From Ensifer adhaerens (lineage in GTDB: Bacteria > Pseudomonadota > Alphaproteobacteria > Rhizobiales > Rhizobiaceae), in the NCBI GenBank assembly GCA_900215285.1, contig OCMG01000004.1:62001-126000 (forward strand): DNA of 64,000 nt, in the 5' to 3' direction. Below the pieces are notes generated by a model. The model ran no database searches and was not told the DNA's origin. It saw only the letters and a list, made by a program, of their open reading frames with translations. Position numbers and translations under genes: made by a program. Positions 34,610 to 42,675 of this stretch are shown here, piece after piece; position 1 is the first letter of the stretch; every line of letters begins with the position of its first letter.

Positions 34610-36325
34610 TCAAAGGCAGCCCTCGCCTTTCAGGACGGTGAGAAGATTGCCGCCCGCAAACAAGACCCCGCGAAGACCCGCCGCCTGGGCCGCCTCCATA
34701 TCGGAAACCCTGTCCCCGATCATCAGGCTGCCGTCGAGGTCCACATTCCATTCTTCCGCCAGATCCAGGATCATGCCGGGATTTGGCTTTCGCCAATCGG
34801 GATCACGCAGGTAACGCGCCTGCACCGAACCCTCGAAGAAAGGTGCACAGCGCTCGTCGTCTATCGCGGCGTTCTCCGCCCTCAAATCGTTGCTGATGCG
34901 GGCACGCACCAGATTGTAATCGTCCTCGTCGTAATAGCCACGACCGATCCCTGACTGGTTGGTCACGACGAAGACGAGAAAACCCTTATTGCGAAAATGC
35001 CTGATCGTTTCAACCGCGCCTTCCACAAAACGAACCGCGTTGAAATCTCCGACATAGCCCGTGTCTTCGATCACGACTCCGTCGCGATCGAGAAACAAGG
35101 CCGGACGCGGATGTGCAGGCCTTTCAAGAACGCGATGCATTTCCTCGATGGCGCAGACGATATGGTAGAGGCTGGAGGCGGGCGCCGGTTCTTCGATCGC
35201 CTCACCGGTCGACGAGAACCGGTCGCGCCAGAGCCCGGTTTCGACGCCGGCAAGGAAGGCCAGCAGGCTGTCGGCGGATTTCGCAACCTTTTCCAACGCA
35301 TGGCGCCTGTCGCTGGCACCGGCGGCGAGCTCGACCATCAGCAGCCAGGCCTTCAGGCGTTCCGTTTGCGGCCAGAGTCGAAACGCGGTGTCCCGGGGTA
35401 ACAGATCGTGGTTCAGCCCGTTTCTGGTAAAGCCCGTGCCTTCATCAATGCCATGCGTTTCCGCGAGATCGATCAGGTGGCGAGCGGCGACCAAGGCGTC
35501 CTTGCGCCCGCGCAGCCGCGCCCAGCGCGCCAAAAGCCACGCCCATTCGAACTGATGTCCCGGCTCGATAGGCGATGCCGCCTCATCGAACTTCACCGAC
35601 CAATCATCCCGGAAATATTCGCGCACCGCGCCGCTGTCCGGCGCGATGAAGCTGGCGAGACAGAGATCGCCGATTTCGTCGGCAAGCGCAATCCAGCGCT
35701 GACGGCTCGCGGCGCTGGGCCGTTCCGCCCAGGCCAGGCAGGCCTCGAAGAGATGCATGTGCGGGTTTGCGCGCAGAGGCAGGCTCGCGGGTCGCGACTC
35801 CTCGAAGCCAGCGACGGGATGCTTCCATCCGGCGACCATGGCATCGAGACAGGCCAACGCGGCACGCTCGATATCCTCACGGTCTTGCGGCAGTTCATCC
35901 GCCGCAGCGCCAAGGCCGAAAAGCGCGAAGGCATGATCATAGAGATCGAAGCTGGCATCCCGCCCGCCTGTCGGGAGATCCACCGTCCGGACGACGGAGC
36001 CATCGGCATTGAAGCCATGGCGTTTCAGATAGGCCCAGCCATGGGCCACCGTCTCAGCCGCCTCCCCGTTCCAGCCCATCCGGTGCGCAGCAGAGAAGCT
36101 GTAGATCTGGCGACAAACCACCCGCGTCCGCCGCGGCGCTTCAAGGGGCTTTACGTCAAGTCCGATCTTCTCGAAGAAGCCGCCCTTCTCCTTGTCACGA
36201 CCGACACCGCTCCACATCGGCAGTGCAGCCTCGAAGAGCCAGCGCTTCAGCGCGAGATATCGCGACTGGGCCAATTGAAAACTGGTTTGCGGCATTTCCA
36301 ATTGAACTCTTTCAGACTGTTGCAC
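34610..36325 (-). CDS. AGE-family isomerase fused to GmhB-like HAD phosphatase
   Basis: A 571-residue fusion. Residues 1-400 are an alpha6/alpha6-barrel like N-acylglucosamine 2-epimerase and related sugar isomerases (GGFFEKIG, DLYDHAFALFGL, PIEPGHQFEWAWLL, with the histidine and glutamate typical of the pocket). Residues 405-571 are a HAD phosphatase with FLDRDGVVIEDTGYVGD (D413, D415), VVTNQSGIGRGY and KPNPGMI, as in GmhB, which removes the 1-phosphate of heptose 1,7-bisphosphate. The cysteine-rich zinc loop of classical GmhB is missing; one cysteine (DERCAPFF) remains. The GTG start at 36325 directly follows the hldD stop, and an ATG at 36295 is an alternative. No GmhA isomerase is encoded in the window. 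Confidence 0.82.
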   Translation of the reverse strand: MQQSERVQLEMPQTSFQLAQSRYLALKRWLFEAALPMWSGVGRDKEKGGFFEKIGLDVKPLEAPRRTRVVCRQIYSFSAAHRMGWNGEAAETVAHGWAYLKRHGFNADGSVVRTVDLPTGGRDASFDLYDHAFALFGLGAAADELPQDREDIERAALACLDAMVAGWKHPVAGFEESRPASLPLRANPHMHLFEACLAWAERPSAASRQRWIALADEIGDLCLASFIAPDSGAVREYFRDDWSVKFDEAASPIEPGHQFEWAWLLARWARLRGRKDALVAARHLIDLAETHGIDEGTGFTRNGLNHDLLPRDTAFRLWPQTERLKAWLLMVELAAGASDRRHALEKVAKSADSLLAFLAGVETGLWRDRFSSTGEAIEEPAPASSLYHIVCAIEEMHRVLERPAHPRPALFLDRDGVVIEDTGYVGDFNAVRFVEGAVETIRHFRNKGFLVFVVTNQSGIGRGYYDEDDYNLVRARISNDLRAENAAIDDERCAPFFEGSVQARYLRDPDWRKPNPGMILDLAEEWNVDLDGSLMIGDRVSDMEAAQAAGLRGVLFAGGNLLTVLKGEGCL

Positions 36326-37315
36326 TCAACGATATCTGTCGCTTTGCGAGAGATAGGTCTCGACATAGTCGCGCATGCCTTCCTCGAGGGAGATGTGCGG
36401 CCCGGCATAGCCCAGTCGCGTGACCTTCGACATATCGGCTTCGGTAAAATACTGGTACTTGTCGCGAATGGTGAGCGGCATGTCGATAAACTCTATCTCG
36501 AGCGACTTGCCCGTGATGCTGGCCATGGCTCGGACGATATCGGCAAACGAGCGGGCGCGCCCGGAGCCGGAATTGAAGATGCCGCTGATCTGCGGGTTTT
36601 CCAGAAACCACATCAAGAGCGACAGGCAGTCTTTTACATAGACAAAATCCCGCCGCTGTTCGCCATCCGCAATGTCGGGACGGTAGGATTTGAAAAGCTT
36701 GACCACATTGGTGGACTGGATCGCATCATACATCTTGCAGGCGACGCTGCGCATGTCGTCCTTGTGGTATTCGTTGGGGCCATAGACATTGAAGAATTTC
36801 AGCCCGACCCATTGCGGCGGCGCCATCTCGCCGCGGGCGACGCGCTCGACGAAGATGTCGTCCGTCGTCTTCTTGCTCCAGCCATAGGCGTTCAAGGGGC
36901 GCAGGGCCGCGCGTGCGGCGACGCTTTCGTCATCGTCGAACCCCTTTTCGATACCGCCATAGGTGGCCGCCGAGGAGGCATAGAGAAACGGCACGTCATG
37001 CGCCGTGCACCAGTCCCAGAGCATCACCGAATAATTGATGTTCAGTGCGACCAGCTGGTCGACATCGGCCTCCGTGGTTGCCGAGATCGCGCCCATGTGG
37101 ATGACGGCCTTGACCGGTGTCTTCAGATCGGCAAGGTACTGCGACAGGGCTTCAGGCCGGACATAGGCGGCGATCCGCCGTTTGGCGAGGTTGCGCCACT
37201 TGTCGGCGGTTCCGAACCAGTCCACGACAGTGATGGGCCCAAGCCCCCTCGCCTCAAGCTCGGCCACGATGTTGGAGCCGATGAATCCGGCTGCCCCGGT
37301 TACGATATACATCAC
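36326..37315 (-). CDS. hldD: ADP-L-glycero-D-manno-heptose 6-epimerase
   Basis: The 329-residue protein starts MYIVTGAAGFIGSNIV and has ASSAATYG, YGWSKK (catalytic tyrosine and lysine), FFNVYGPNEYHKDDM and DFVYVKD, all typical of HldD/RfaD. It converts ADP-D-glycero- to ADP-L-glycero-D-manno-heptose, the donor for the LPS inner core. The ATG overlaps the stop of hldE by four bases, and the next gene starts one base beyond its stop. This places it firmly in the heptose operon. Confidence 0.92.
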   Translation of the reverse strand: MMYIVTGAAGFIGSNIVAELEARGLGPITVVDWFGTADKWRNLAKRRIAAYVRPEALSQYLADLKTPVKAVIHMGAISATTEADVDQLVALNINYSVMLWDWCTAHDVPFLYASSAATYGGIEKGFDDDESVAARAALRPLNAYGWSKKTTDDIFVERVARGEMAPPQWVGLKFFNVYGPNEYHKDDMRSVACKMYDAIQSTNVVKLFKSYRPDIADGEQRRDFVYVKDCLSLLMWFLENPQISGIFNSGSGRARSFADIVRAMASITGKSLEIEFIDMPLTIRDKYQYFTEADMSKVTRLGYAGPHISLEEGMRDYVETYLSQSDRYR

Positions 37316-38784
37316 GATTTCCTGACTTGGCTTCGTTCGATGATGGCAGTGGTGCTCTTGCCCGAAACGATCTCGAAGGTCAGCACCTTGCCGCCGCGCG
37401 CCAGAACCACGTCCGATCCGACAATCTTGTCTATCGTGTAGTCCGCCCCCTTGACCAGAATATCCGGCGCAATCGCCTTGATGAGTTCAAGGGGCGTGTC
37501 CTCCTCGAACAGAATGACCGCATCGACAAAGGCGAGCGCCTCCAGCAGTTCGGCACGATCGGCTTCCGTGTTGACCGGCCGCGACGGACCTTTCAGACGC
37601 CGCACGGATTCGTCGCTGTTGAGCCCGACGATCAGCCGATCGCATTGCTGGCGCGCGAATTGCAGCAGACGAACATGGCCGACATGAAGAATATCAAAGC
37701 AGCCATTGGTGAAGCCGACCTTAAGCCCCGCGTCGTGCCATTCACCGACGAGAAAGCTCAGCTTGTCGCGCGCATCGGTCTCGGCGCCGAGGACAACTGT
37801 ACTTCTGCGATTGCTGCGCGCGAGAGCCTCCTCCAGTTCGCCGGCCGAAACAGTTGCCGTGCCCTTCTTGCCGACAACGATTCCGGCTGCGGTGTTGGCG
37901 AGCCGGGCGGCCTTGGCCTTGGTCACGCCGGCGCCCATTGCGACCGCAAGCGTGGCCACGACGGTATCGCCGGCCCCCACAACGTCGAAAACCTCGCGCG
38001 CTTCGGCCTTGATATGCAGGGCTTCGCCTTCACGCTCAAGGAAGGTCATGCCCCGCTCGGCGCGCGTAATGAGCACCGACTCGATATCGAAGCGGGTGAG
38101 AATGTCGGCCGCCACCCGTTCGGCATCCTGGTCCGCCGTCGGCCAGATGCCGGCAACCGCATGCGCCTCTTTCTGATTGGGCGTCAGGATGGTTGCGCCG
38201 CTGAAAACCGAGAGATCGGCCACTTTGGGGTCGACAATCACCGGGCGCCTGTCGCGCCGACACGCCGCGATGACGGAAGATACAAGCCGCGGGGTCAGCA
38301 CGCCCTTGGCATAATCGGAAAGAACGACGGCGTCATGCTCCCGCACAAGCGGCAAGATACGGCCGAGCAGGCTGCTCTCCTCCTCGTCCGAGAGGGGCAC
38401 ACTGTCTTCCAGATCGACCCGCAGTATCTGCTGGTTCTGTCCGATGAAGCGAATTTTCGTCGTCGTGGGGCGGCGGGCGGATTCGACGAGTTCGGCTGCG
38501 ATCAGCGGGCTTGCGGCCAGGATCCTGGCCAGCTTGCCGCCATTCTCGTCCTGCCCGGCCACTCCGACCAGCGTGCAACGGGCGCCGAGGGCCGCGATGT
38601 TGCGCGCGACATTGGCCGCTCCGCCGGGAAAATCCCGCTCCGAAACCACGGACATGACCGGCACCGGCCCCTCGGGCGAAATCCGGTTGACGCTGCCCGA
38701 CACGAAGCGGTCCAACATGACGTCGCCGATGCAAAGGACCCTGACATCGGAAAACCTAGAGAGCTCGACCATACCTGACTTCAT
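37312..38784 (-). CDS. hldE: Bifunctional heptose-7-phosphate kinase / heptose-1-phosphate adenylyltransferase
   Basis: The 490-residue protein has both HldE domains. The N-terminal PfkB-type kinase shows GDVMLDRFVSGSVNRISPEGP and the C-terminal GAGDTVVATLAVAMGAG anion-hole motif. The C-terminal nucleotidyltransferase shows FTNGCFDILHVGH with H367 and H370. It phosphorylates heptose-7-P and later adenylylates heptose-1-P, the steps on either side of GmhB. Start choice is between 38784 and an ATG at 38772; GTGAG upstream of 38784 is a weak ribosome site. The gene begins the heptose operon, so the promoter should lie between 38785 and 38990. Confidence 0.92.
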   Translation of the reverse strand: MKSGMVELSRFSDVRVLCIGDVMLDRFVSGSVNRISPEGPVPVMSVVSERDFPGGAANVARNIAALGARCTLVGVAGQDENGGKLARILAASPLIAAELVESARRPTTTKIRFIGQNQQILRVDLEDSVPLSDEEESSLLGRILPLVREHDAVVLSDYAKGVLTPRLVSSVIAACRRDRRPVIVDPKVADLSVFSGATILTPNQKEAHAVAGIWPTADQDAERVAADILTRFDIESVLITRAERGMTFLEREGEALHIKAEAREVFDVVGAGDTVVATLAVAMGAGVTKAKAARLANTAAGIVVGKKGTATVSAGELEEALARSNRRSTVVLGAETDARDKLSFLVGEWHDAGLKVGFTNGCFDILHVGHVRLLQFARQQCDRLIVGLNSDESVRRLKGPSRPVNTEADRAELLEALAFVDAVILFEEDTPLELIKAIAPDILVKGADYTIDKIVGSDVVLARGGKVLTFEIVSGKSTTAIIERSQVRKS

Positions 38785-38989
38785 CCAGTGACTCACACAG
38801 CCGGCCGCTTGCGGCGGAAAGGCACGCATACCGACTGTGCGGGCGGCGATCAATGGCACGACGCCGGTTTATGGACAACGACTTTCGTGCATTCGCAGCA
38901 GCCGGCGCACTTTGATGAGCCGTCCACTGGTCGAATACCGACCTTTGAAGGGATGGGGACAGAGGGGCCAAAGCAGCGCGTCATGCATG

Positions 38990-39019
38990 TTTACACTGCA
39001 ACCAAAAGATGCTTTAAAT
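38990..39019 (+). promoter_or_regulatory. Possible promoter for the envelope-protein pair
   Basis: TTTACA at 38990-38995 and TTAAAT at 39014-39019 are spaced by 18 bases, in an AT-rich patch between divergent genes. Transcription would begin near 39026, which supports a start at the ATG at 39074 rather than at earlier in-frame codons. Confidence 0.4.
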
Positions 39020-39073
39020 TATCATAATTACTTCCGGTTACAGACACTCGTTCGGCTTGGGGGGCTGATTTCG

Positions 39074-39730
39074 ATGGGGAACATTTTGACCGATACCGGC
39101 GCACCCTATGCGGTCGCCATTGCCATTGGTGCCATAGGCTGGCTCGTGACAACGGGCGTCGCCGAGCTGAAGCAGTCAAACATCACGGAATATTCCGTCC
39201 ATAAGCGGACGGTCGGCGGCGAGAATTATATCGATCTTGATCTGCATAACAGGTCGATGCTGAAAACAGTCGAGTCCGGTTACTTCACCTTCCGATGCAA
39301 CAACAGCGTGAGCGACGACTGCTTCTGGAAAGACAATCCGATCGCCTTCACGCCTCTCAACGGCGTCACCCTGAACTCCGAGTTGGACCGCAGCGGACCG
39401 GTCTACCGTGCGACCGCCAGACTGGCTCCCCAATCAGGCATTCGCTACACAGTCAGAACGACGGCGCCATCGAGCGACATCATCATGTTCTATGAGCCCG
39501 CCGACGGAGATCCGAAGGCCGTTGGCAACCTGATCTTCCGCCAGGGCAGTTCCATGGAGGGCTGGCTGATCGAAAACTACCTTTCGATCCTCCTTTACAT
39601 CCTGATGGCGCTGATCGGCATCCTGCTCGTCTGGGTGCTTGCCTCTGCCGCCGCCCTTCTTCCGAAATGGTCTCGAACATCGACTGATGCACAGCCTCAC
39701 AATCCAGCCGCCCATGATGCAGCGGCGTAG
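39074..39730 (+). CDS. Hypothetical membrane protein with periplasmic domain
   Basis: I do not recognise this protein. From the ATG at 39074 it has 218 residues: a hydrophobic helix near the N terminus (YAVAIAIGAIGWLVTTGV), a soluble part of about 110 residues with a likely disulfide pair in FRCNNSVSDDCFW, and a second helix near the C terminus (YLSILLYILMALIGILLVWV). This fits a two-span inner-membrane protein with its middle in the periplasm. Frame and a second secreted gene 16 bases downstream suggest a two-gene operon. In-frame ATGs exist at 38837, 38915 and 38987, but the first would overlap promoter sequence. Confidence 0.55.
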   Translation: MGNILTDTGAPYAVAIAIGAIGWLVTTGVAELKQSNITEYSVHKRTVGGENYIDLDLHNRSMLKTVESGYFTFRCNNSVSDDCFWKDNPIAFTPLNGVTLNSELDRSGPVYRATARLAPQSGIRYTVRTTAPSSDIIMFYEPADGDPKAVGNLIFRQGSSMEGWLIENYLSILLYILMALIGILLVWVLASAAALLPKWSRTSTDAQPHNPAAHDAAA

Positions 39731-39746
39731 CAAAAGGTGAACTCCG

Positions 39747-40616
39747 ATGCGTAGCCTCTGGTTCATAATGTCTGCATGTCTCCTGGTCGCTGCCCAACCC
39801 GTGGAGGCGGCGAAACGGATCAAGGTCGTGATGAAGACCAGCGATGGTGTCGGCGTGAAGGCGAGGCTCAAGGTCAAAGCCTATCCGGCGGCGGCGGTCG
39901 ACGCCTTCGTGCTGAATGAAGGCAACGGATACGCAATTATCTCGCTCGAAAACTGCGACGATTTCGTATCGATTTCCGCCGTATCGGCGGTCGTCGGCAT
40001 AGCCCGGAAGCTCGATGGGCAAACTTCGGAATGGATTCCATGCAAGGAGCCAGAGGTCGTCTTTGACGACTTCTACATCCAGAGGTTCGCCATTTCGACT
40101 TCGAACGCCCTCTACCGGGACACCGAGTTCTGGCGGCAAACGCTCGGACCGGCGGCTGTGGCTTCAAAGCCCGATCTGCCCAAGCAACTGGCATCCGCCT
40201 ATGAGAGCCAGGAATATGGAAAAATCTCCATCATCACGACGCAACTGCAGAACTCCTTGCGGGAGGCGGGGAAACAGCAAGAGGCCGACTTCATGTACAG
40301 CCTCGCGATCGAAGCCGCGGCTCAAGGTGTGCTCGACGCCAACAATCAACCCGACCTGATCGGCGAGGCCGTGAAATACACACCTTCAACGAAGCGCTTC
40401 GAGTTGACAGAGGATGGCCTGGCGGCGGTCAAGACCTACAAGGTCGAAAACCTGGGATCGTCAAGGACCGACGGCAGGCTGGGCAGCATCGACTGGTCGA
40501 CCATGAAAAGCCTCCCCGGCGGTGCGGCGGTGCAGGTCCCCAATGTCACACTGGATGCGAAGGGCGTTCAATCCTTTGAAGTGAAGGATAACCTCTTGGC
40601 GGTCCTTCCGCATTAA
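39747..40616 (+). CDS. Hypothetical secreted protein
   Basis: The 289-residue protein begins with a signal peptide (MRSLWFIMSACLLVAA, cleavage expected after VEA around residue 22). The mature part starts with a beta-rich segment (KRIKVVMKTSDGVGVKARLKV) that could be an immunoglobulin- or transthyretin-like fold, then a helical section (residues 140-200) rich in Q, E and K. I recognise no family. It follows the membrane protein gene by 16 bases, so the two probably work together in the envelope. Its stop lies 44 bases before the tRNA-Gln-like repeat that marks the left border of the island. Confidence 0.55.
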   Translation: MRSLWFIMSACLLVAAQPVEAAKRIKVVMKTSDGVGVKARLKVKAYPAAAVDAFVLNEGNGYAIISLENCDDFVSISAVSAVVGIARKLDGQTSEWIPCKEPEVVFDDFYIQRFAISTSNALYRDTEFWRQTLGPAAVASKPDLPKQLASAYESQEYGKISIITTQLQNSLREAGKQQEADFMYSLAIEAAAQGVLDANNQPDLIGEAVKYTPSTKRFELTEDGLAAVKTYKVENLGSSRTDGRLGSIDWSTMKSLPGGAAVQVPNVTLDAKGVQSFEVKDNLLAVLPH

Positions 40617-40660
40617 TCTTTCGCCCCGACCGCGGAGACTGCTTCTGTTCGCGACGGTTG

Positions 40661-40677
40661 TGGCTGGGGCGCCAGGA
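40661..40677 (+). repeat. Distal att-like repeat (copy of tRNA-Gln 3' end)
   Basis: The 17 bases are identical to the 3' end of tRNA-Gln at 58768-58784, in the same orientation. Identity stops one base beyond on each side. It lies between the secreted-protein gene and the integrase remnant. Confidence 0.65.
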
Positions 40678-40792
40678 ACCTAATCCAATTTTCTCTAGGC
40701 CTTTGTGTATGCTCAACATATTGCACAGAAAGGCATATTTCGTCTAGGGGTGTTCCGGTGAACTGTTCCGGTGACCTGTTCCGAAAGCCCCC

Positions 40793-41113
40793 ATGACCCG
40801 CCGTTCCAATCTCGTCCGCCGCGAAGGTGGAACATACTATGCCAGGATATATATCCCTGCCGATCTCAGGGATCATTTCAAGTCTGAGGACAAGACGGTA
40901 TCGCTCCGAACCAAGGACGAGGCAGCTGCGAAGCAGCGGCTCTACATCGAGCTCCATAATTTGATGACATTCGCGCACGCAGGCAGGTCACGGCCACCGA
41001 TGTTTCAGCCGCCGTCTGGCAACACTATGAGAGCGTGCTCGCGCGCGATGCCGAAAACGACGCGCGATGCCAACGCCCCGGACTACAGCCGCGCCCCGAC
41101 CAACCGCGTTTGA
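40793..41113 (+). pseudogene. Integrase remnant (N-terminal DUF6538-like domain, frameshifted)
   Basis: The first 60 or so residues (RRSNLVRREGGTYYARIYIP, ADLRDHFKSEDKTVSLRTKD, EAAAKQRL) match the N-terminal domain that precedes tyrosine recombinases in many alphaproteobacterial integrated elements. At about 40985 the natural continuation jumps frame: VTATDVSAAVWQHYESVLAR is read from 40987. A further shift near 41060 would give AMPTPRTTAAP. No catalytic domain with the R..HxxR..Y residues follows. It is therefore a truncated, at least once frameshifted integrase, next to the tRNA-derived repeat. Confidence 0.65.
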
Positions 41114-41161
41114 TCCTGACAGGCGACTGCTTCCGCATCCGCAGCACGCATCAAAGAAATA

Positions 41162-41320
41162 ATGCGGCTAAGAGGGCTAACTTCGGGGCAAGTCACTTCC
41201 GAGCTCGGCTTTAGGAATCTGAACACCGCTCTTGGAAGAGCGCTGCATCGGAACACTCAACTCCAGCCCGACATGATGAAGGCAATTGAGAGATGGCTGA
41301 GAGACAACGAGGGAATCTAG
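41162..41320 (+). CDS. Small helix-rich protein (52 aa), possibly DNA-binding
   Basis: The frame from the ATG at 41162 to the TAG at 41318 encodes 52 residues, including MRLRGLTSGQVTSELGF, which has the spacing of a helix-turn-helix, and an acidic-basic C-terminal helix (KAIERWLRDNEGI). No clear ribosome site precedes it, and the frame is open upstream to 41120, so it may be the tail of a broken gene. It sits in the decayed end of the island, between the integrase remnant and two palindromes. Confidence 0.35.
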   Translation: MRLRGLTSGQVTSELGFRNLNTALGRALHRNTQLQPDMMKAIERWLRDNEGI

Positions 41321-41366
41321 GCTTCCACATAGCTGCCATCAGATTGGCGGCGGAAAACCCTACTGT

Positions 41367-41384
41367 CGGTAGATCGATCTACCG
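41367..41384. promoter_or_regulatory. Perfect 18-bp palindrome (operator candidate)
   Basis: CGGTAGATCGATCTACCG reads the same on both strands. A related dyad (GTAGAT-2-ATCTAC) lies 57 bases away, centre to centre. TTGACT at 41391-41396 lies between them. A pair of sites with the same half-site suggests a dimeric repressor or activator, possibly a regulator whose target promoter has been lost. Confidence 0.5.
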
Positions 41385-41425
41385 CATTTCTTGACTCGCT
41401 GAGTTACCCTACAACACATCGTCGC

Positions 41426-41439
41426 GTAGATGGATCTAC
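41426..41439. promoter_or_regulatory. Second dyad with the same half-site
   Basis: GTAGAT and ATCTAC are separated by two bases. The half-site GTAGAT is the same as in the palindrome at 41367-41384, so the two probably bind the same protein. Confidence 0.45.
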
Positions 41440-41490
41440 ATGATTTCAGCTTGCTCTATGAAAATGAGGGGAGTTACTTCTGGACGTTCT

Positions 41491-41901
41491 TCACTTCCCA
41501 AACGTTCCTCTTATCGCAGAACGCGCCCTCATCGTCAGGCTTGGATCGGAGTGATCCGATGCGTTCCGTATCTCCTCCAACCAGGCAACCTCGTTCTTGG
41601 TGACGATCGTGCCGAAGATTTCCTCGATTGCCTGTGCGGTGGTGTCGTTACCTAGCTGCTCCATCGCGAGAAGGAAAAGGCGACGTGCGTCACATTCGAG
41701 CGCTTTCGCCAAGCCCGGCACCCGATCGAGCGGTAGTTTGGTAGAACCGTTCTTGATCATTGCCAGCATGTTCGTCTGCACGAACCCTGCCTCGGCGGCG
41801 ATTTCAATCTGAGACTTCCGCGGCCGGAGCTCTAGAATGCGCTTTTCAAGAAAGCGGGTGAGCCGGGTGTGACTGAAAGGGCGTCGGACGGTCATCTTCA
41901 T
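41491..41901 (-). CDS. XRE-family helix-turn-helix regulator
   Basis: The 136-residue protein contains a Cro/CI-type helix-turn-helix at about residues 28-65 (KSQIEIAAEAGFVQTNMLAM, then IKNGSTKLPLDRVPGLAKAL), followed by an acidic C-terminal region with no recognised domain. AAGGA eight bases before the ATG at 41901 supports the start. Similar single-domain regulators are common in rhizobia, often near integrated elements. Its targets are unknown. The two GTAGAT palindromes lie beyond its stop, so they are not in the usual place for autoregulation. Confidence 0.78.
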   Translation of the reverse strand: MKMTVRRPFSHTRLTRFLEKRILELRPRKSQIEIAAEAGFVQTNMLAMIKNGSTKLPLDRVPGLAKALECDARRLFLLAMEQLGNDTTAQAIEEIFGTIVTKNEVAWLEEIRNASDHSDPSLTMRARSAIRGTFGK

Positions 41902-42057
41902 TGCTACTATCCTTTTGAACTCGCAGCATGAATTCGCTGCTTAGTTCAGTTATAGCTGAGCAACATGTGGGAATGCGCTTGTGGGCTAACTTTAGCTTCA
42001 TGCCACGCTCAACGATCACGACTGTATCTGGTGCAGACACAGTGATATCGTGATGTC

Positions 42058-42510
42058 ATGAACACCCATTTTTCCGTAGCCACCCACATTTTAGCGTTCC
42101 TGCAATTGCAACCCGGCAAATCGGTTTCGTCCGATACGCTCGCCGTCAGCGTCAACACCAATCCCGGCTTCGTGCGCCGGCTGTTGTCTCAGCTTCGTTC
42201 GGCGGGGATCACGGCATCGACCATGGGGACGAATGGTGGGACGACCCTGGCGCGGCCTGGCGAGGAGATCACACTTCTCGATGTCTACAGGGCGACGGGT
42301 TCGGCGGGGCAGATCTTCGCGCCGCATGCGGAGCCGAATGCAGCATGTCCAGTGGGCAAGAATATTCTCGGGGCGCTGCAGCCGCGTTTCGACGCCGCGG
42401 AACTGGCTCTGCAAGAAAGTCTTGCGAAAACAACGATCGCCGATATCGCAGAAGATATCCGCCGAAGCGTTCGGGCGGAACGGGCGAAGGAGGCGGCAGG
42501 TAGCACCTGA
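42058..42510 (+). CDS. Rrf2-family transcriptional regulator
   Basis: The 150-residue protein has a winged helix at the N terminus (TLAVSVNTNPGFVRRLLSQL, then GITASTMGTNGGTTLARPGE) and the LLDVYRATG segment typical of Rrf2 proteins. Instead of the three-cysteine cluster of IscR/NsrR it has only one cysteine (AACPVGKNI), so it is not an obvious iron-sulfur sensor and resembles YwnA-type members. It stands upstream of and in the same direction as an NTF2-like gene and an AcuI-like oxidoreductase gene, which it probably controls in response to redox or electrophile stress. Confidence 0.83.
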   Translation: MNTHFSVATHILAFLQLQPGKSVSSDTLAVSVNTNPGFVRRLLSQLRSAGITASTMGTNGGTTLARPGEEITLLDVYRATGSAGQIFAPHAEPNAACPVGKNILGALQPRFDAAELALQESLAKTTIADIAEDIRRSVRAERAKEAAGST

Positions 42511-42675
42511 AGCCACGCAGCGCCTGCACTTGTCCGAAGTCCGATATGTGTCCATTGCACGCACAGATCTAATCTGTTACTGATCCAGATACTGACAGGT
42601 CCGCCCGCAGTCGGGAGGTTTTTGTCGCGCGCATAAATGTTATCGTAGTAGACACATATTTACCCGAGGTCCTCC

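Noticed and set aside
35408..37441. Long plus-strand reading frame of 677 codons opposite the heptose genes
   Set aside because: It lies fully antisense to the AGE-GmhB and hldD genes, whose motifs are unambiguous; such frames are common in GC-rich DNA.
41367..41384. TraR/LuxR quorum-sensing box
   Set aside because: It is 18 bp and palindromic, but the half-site CGGTAGATC does not fit the known tra-box or lux-box half-sites, and no luxR/luxI genes are nearby.
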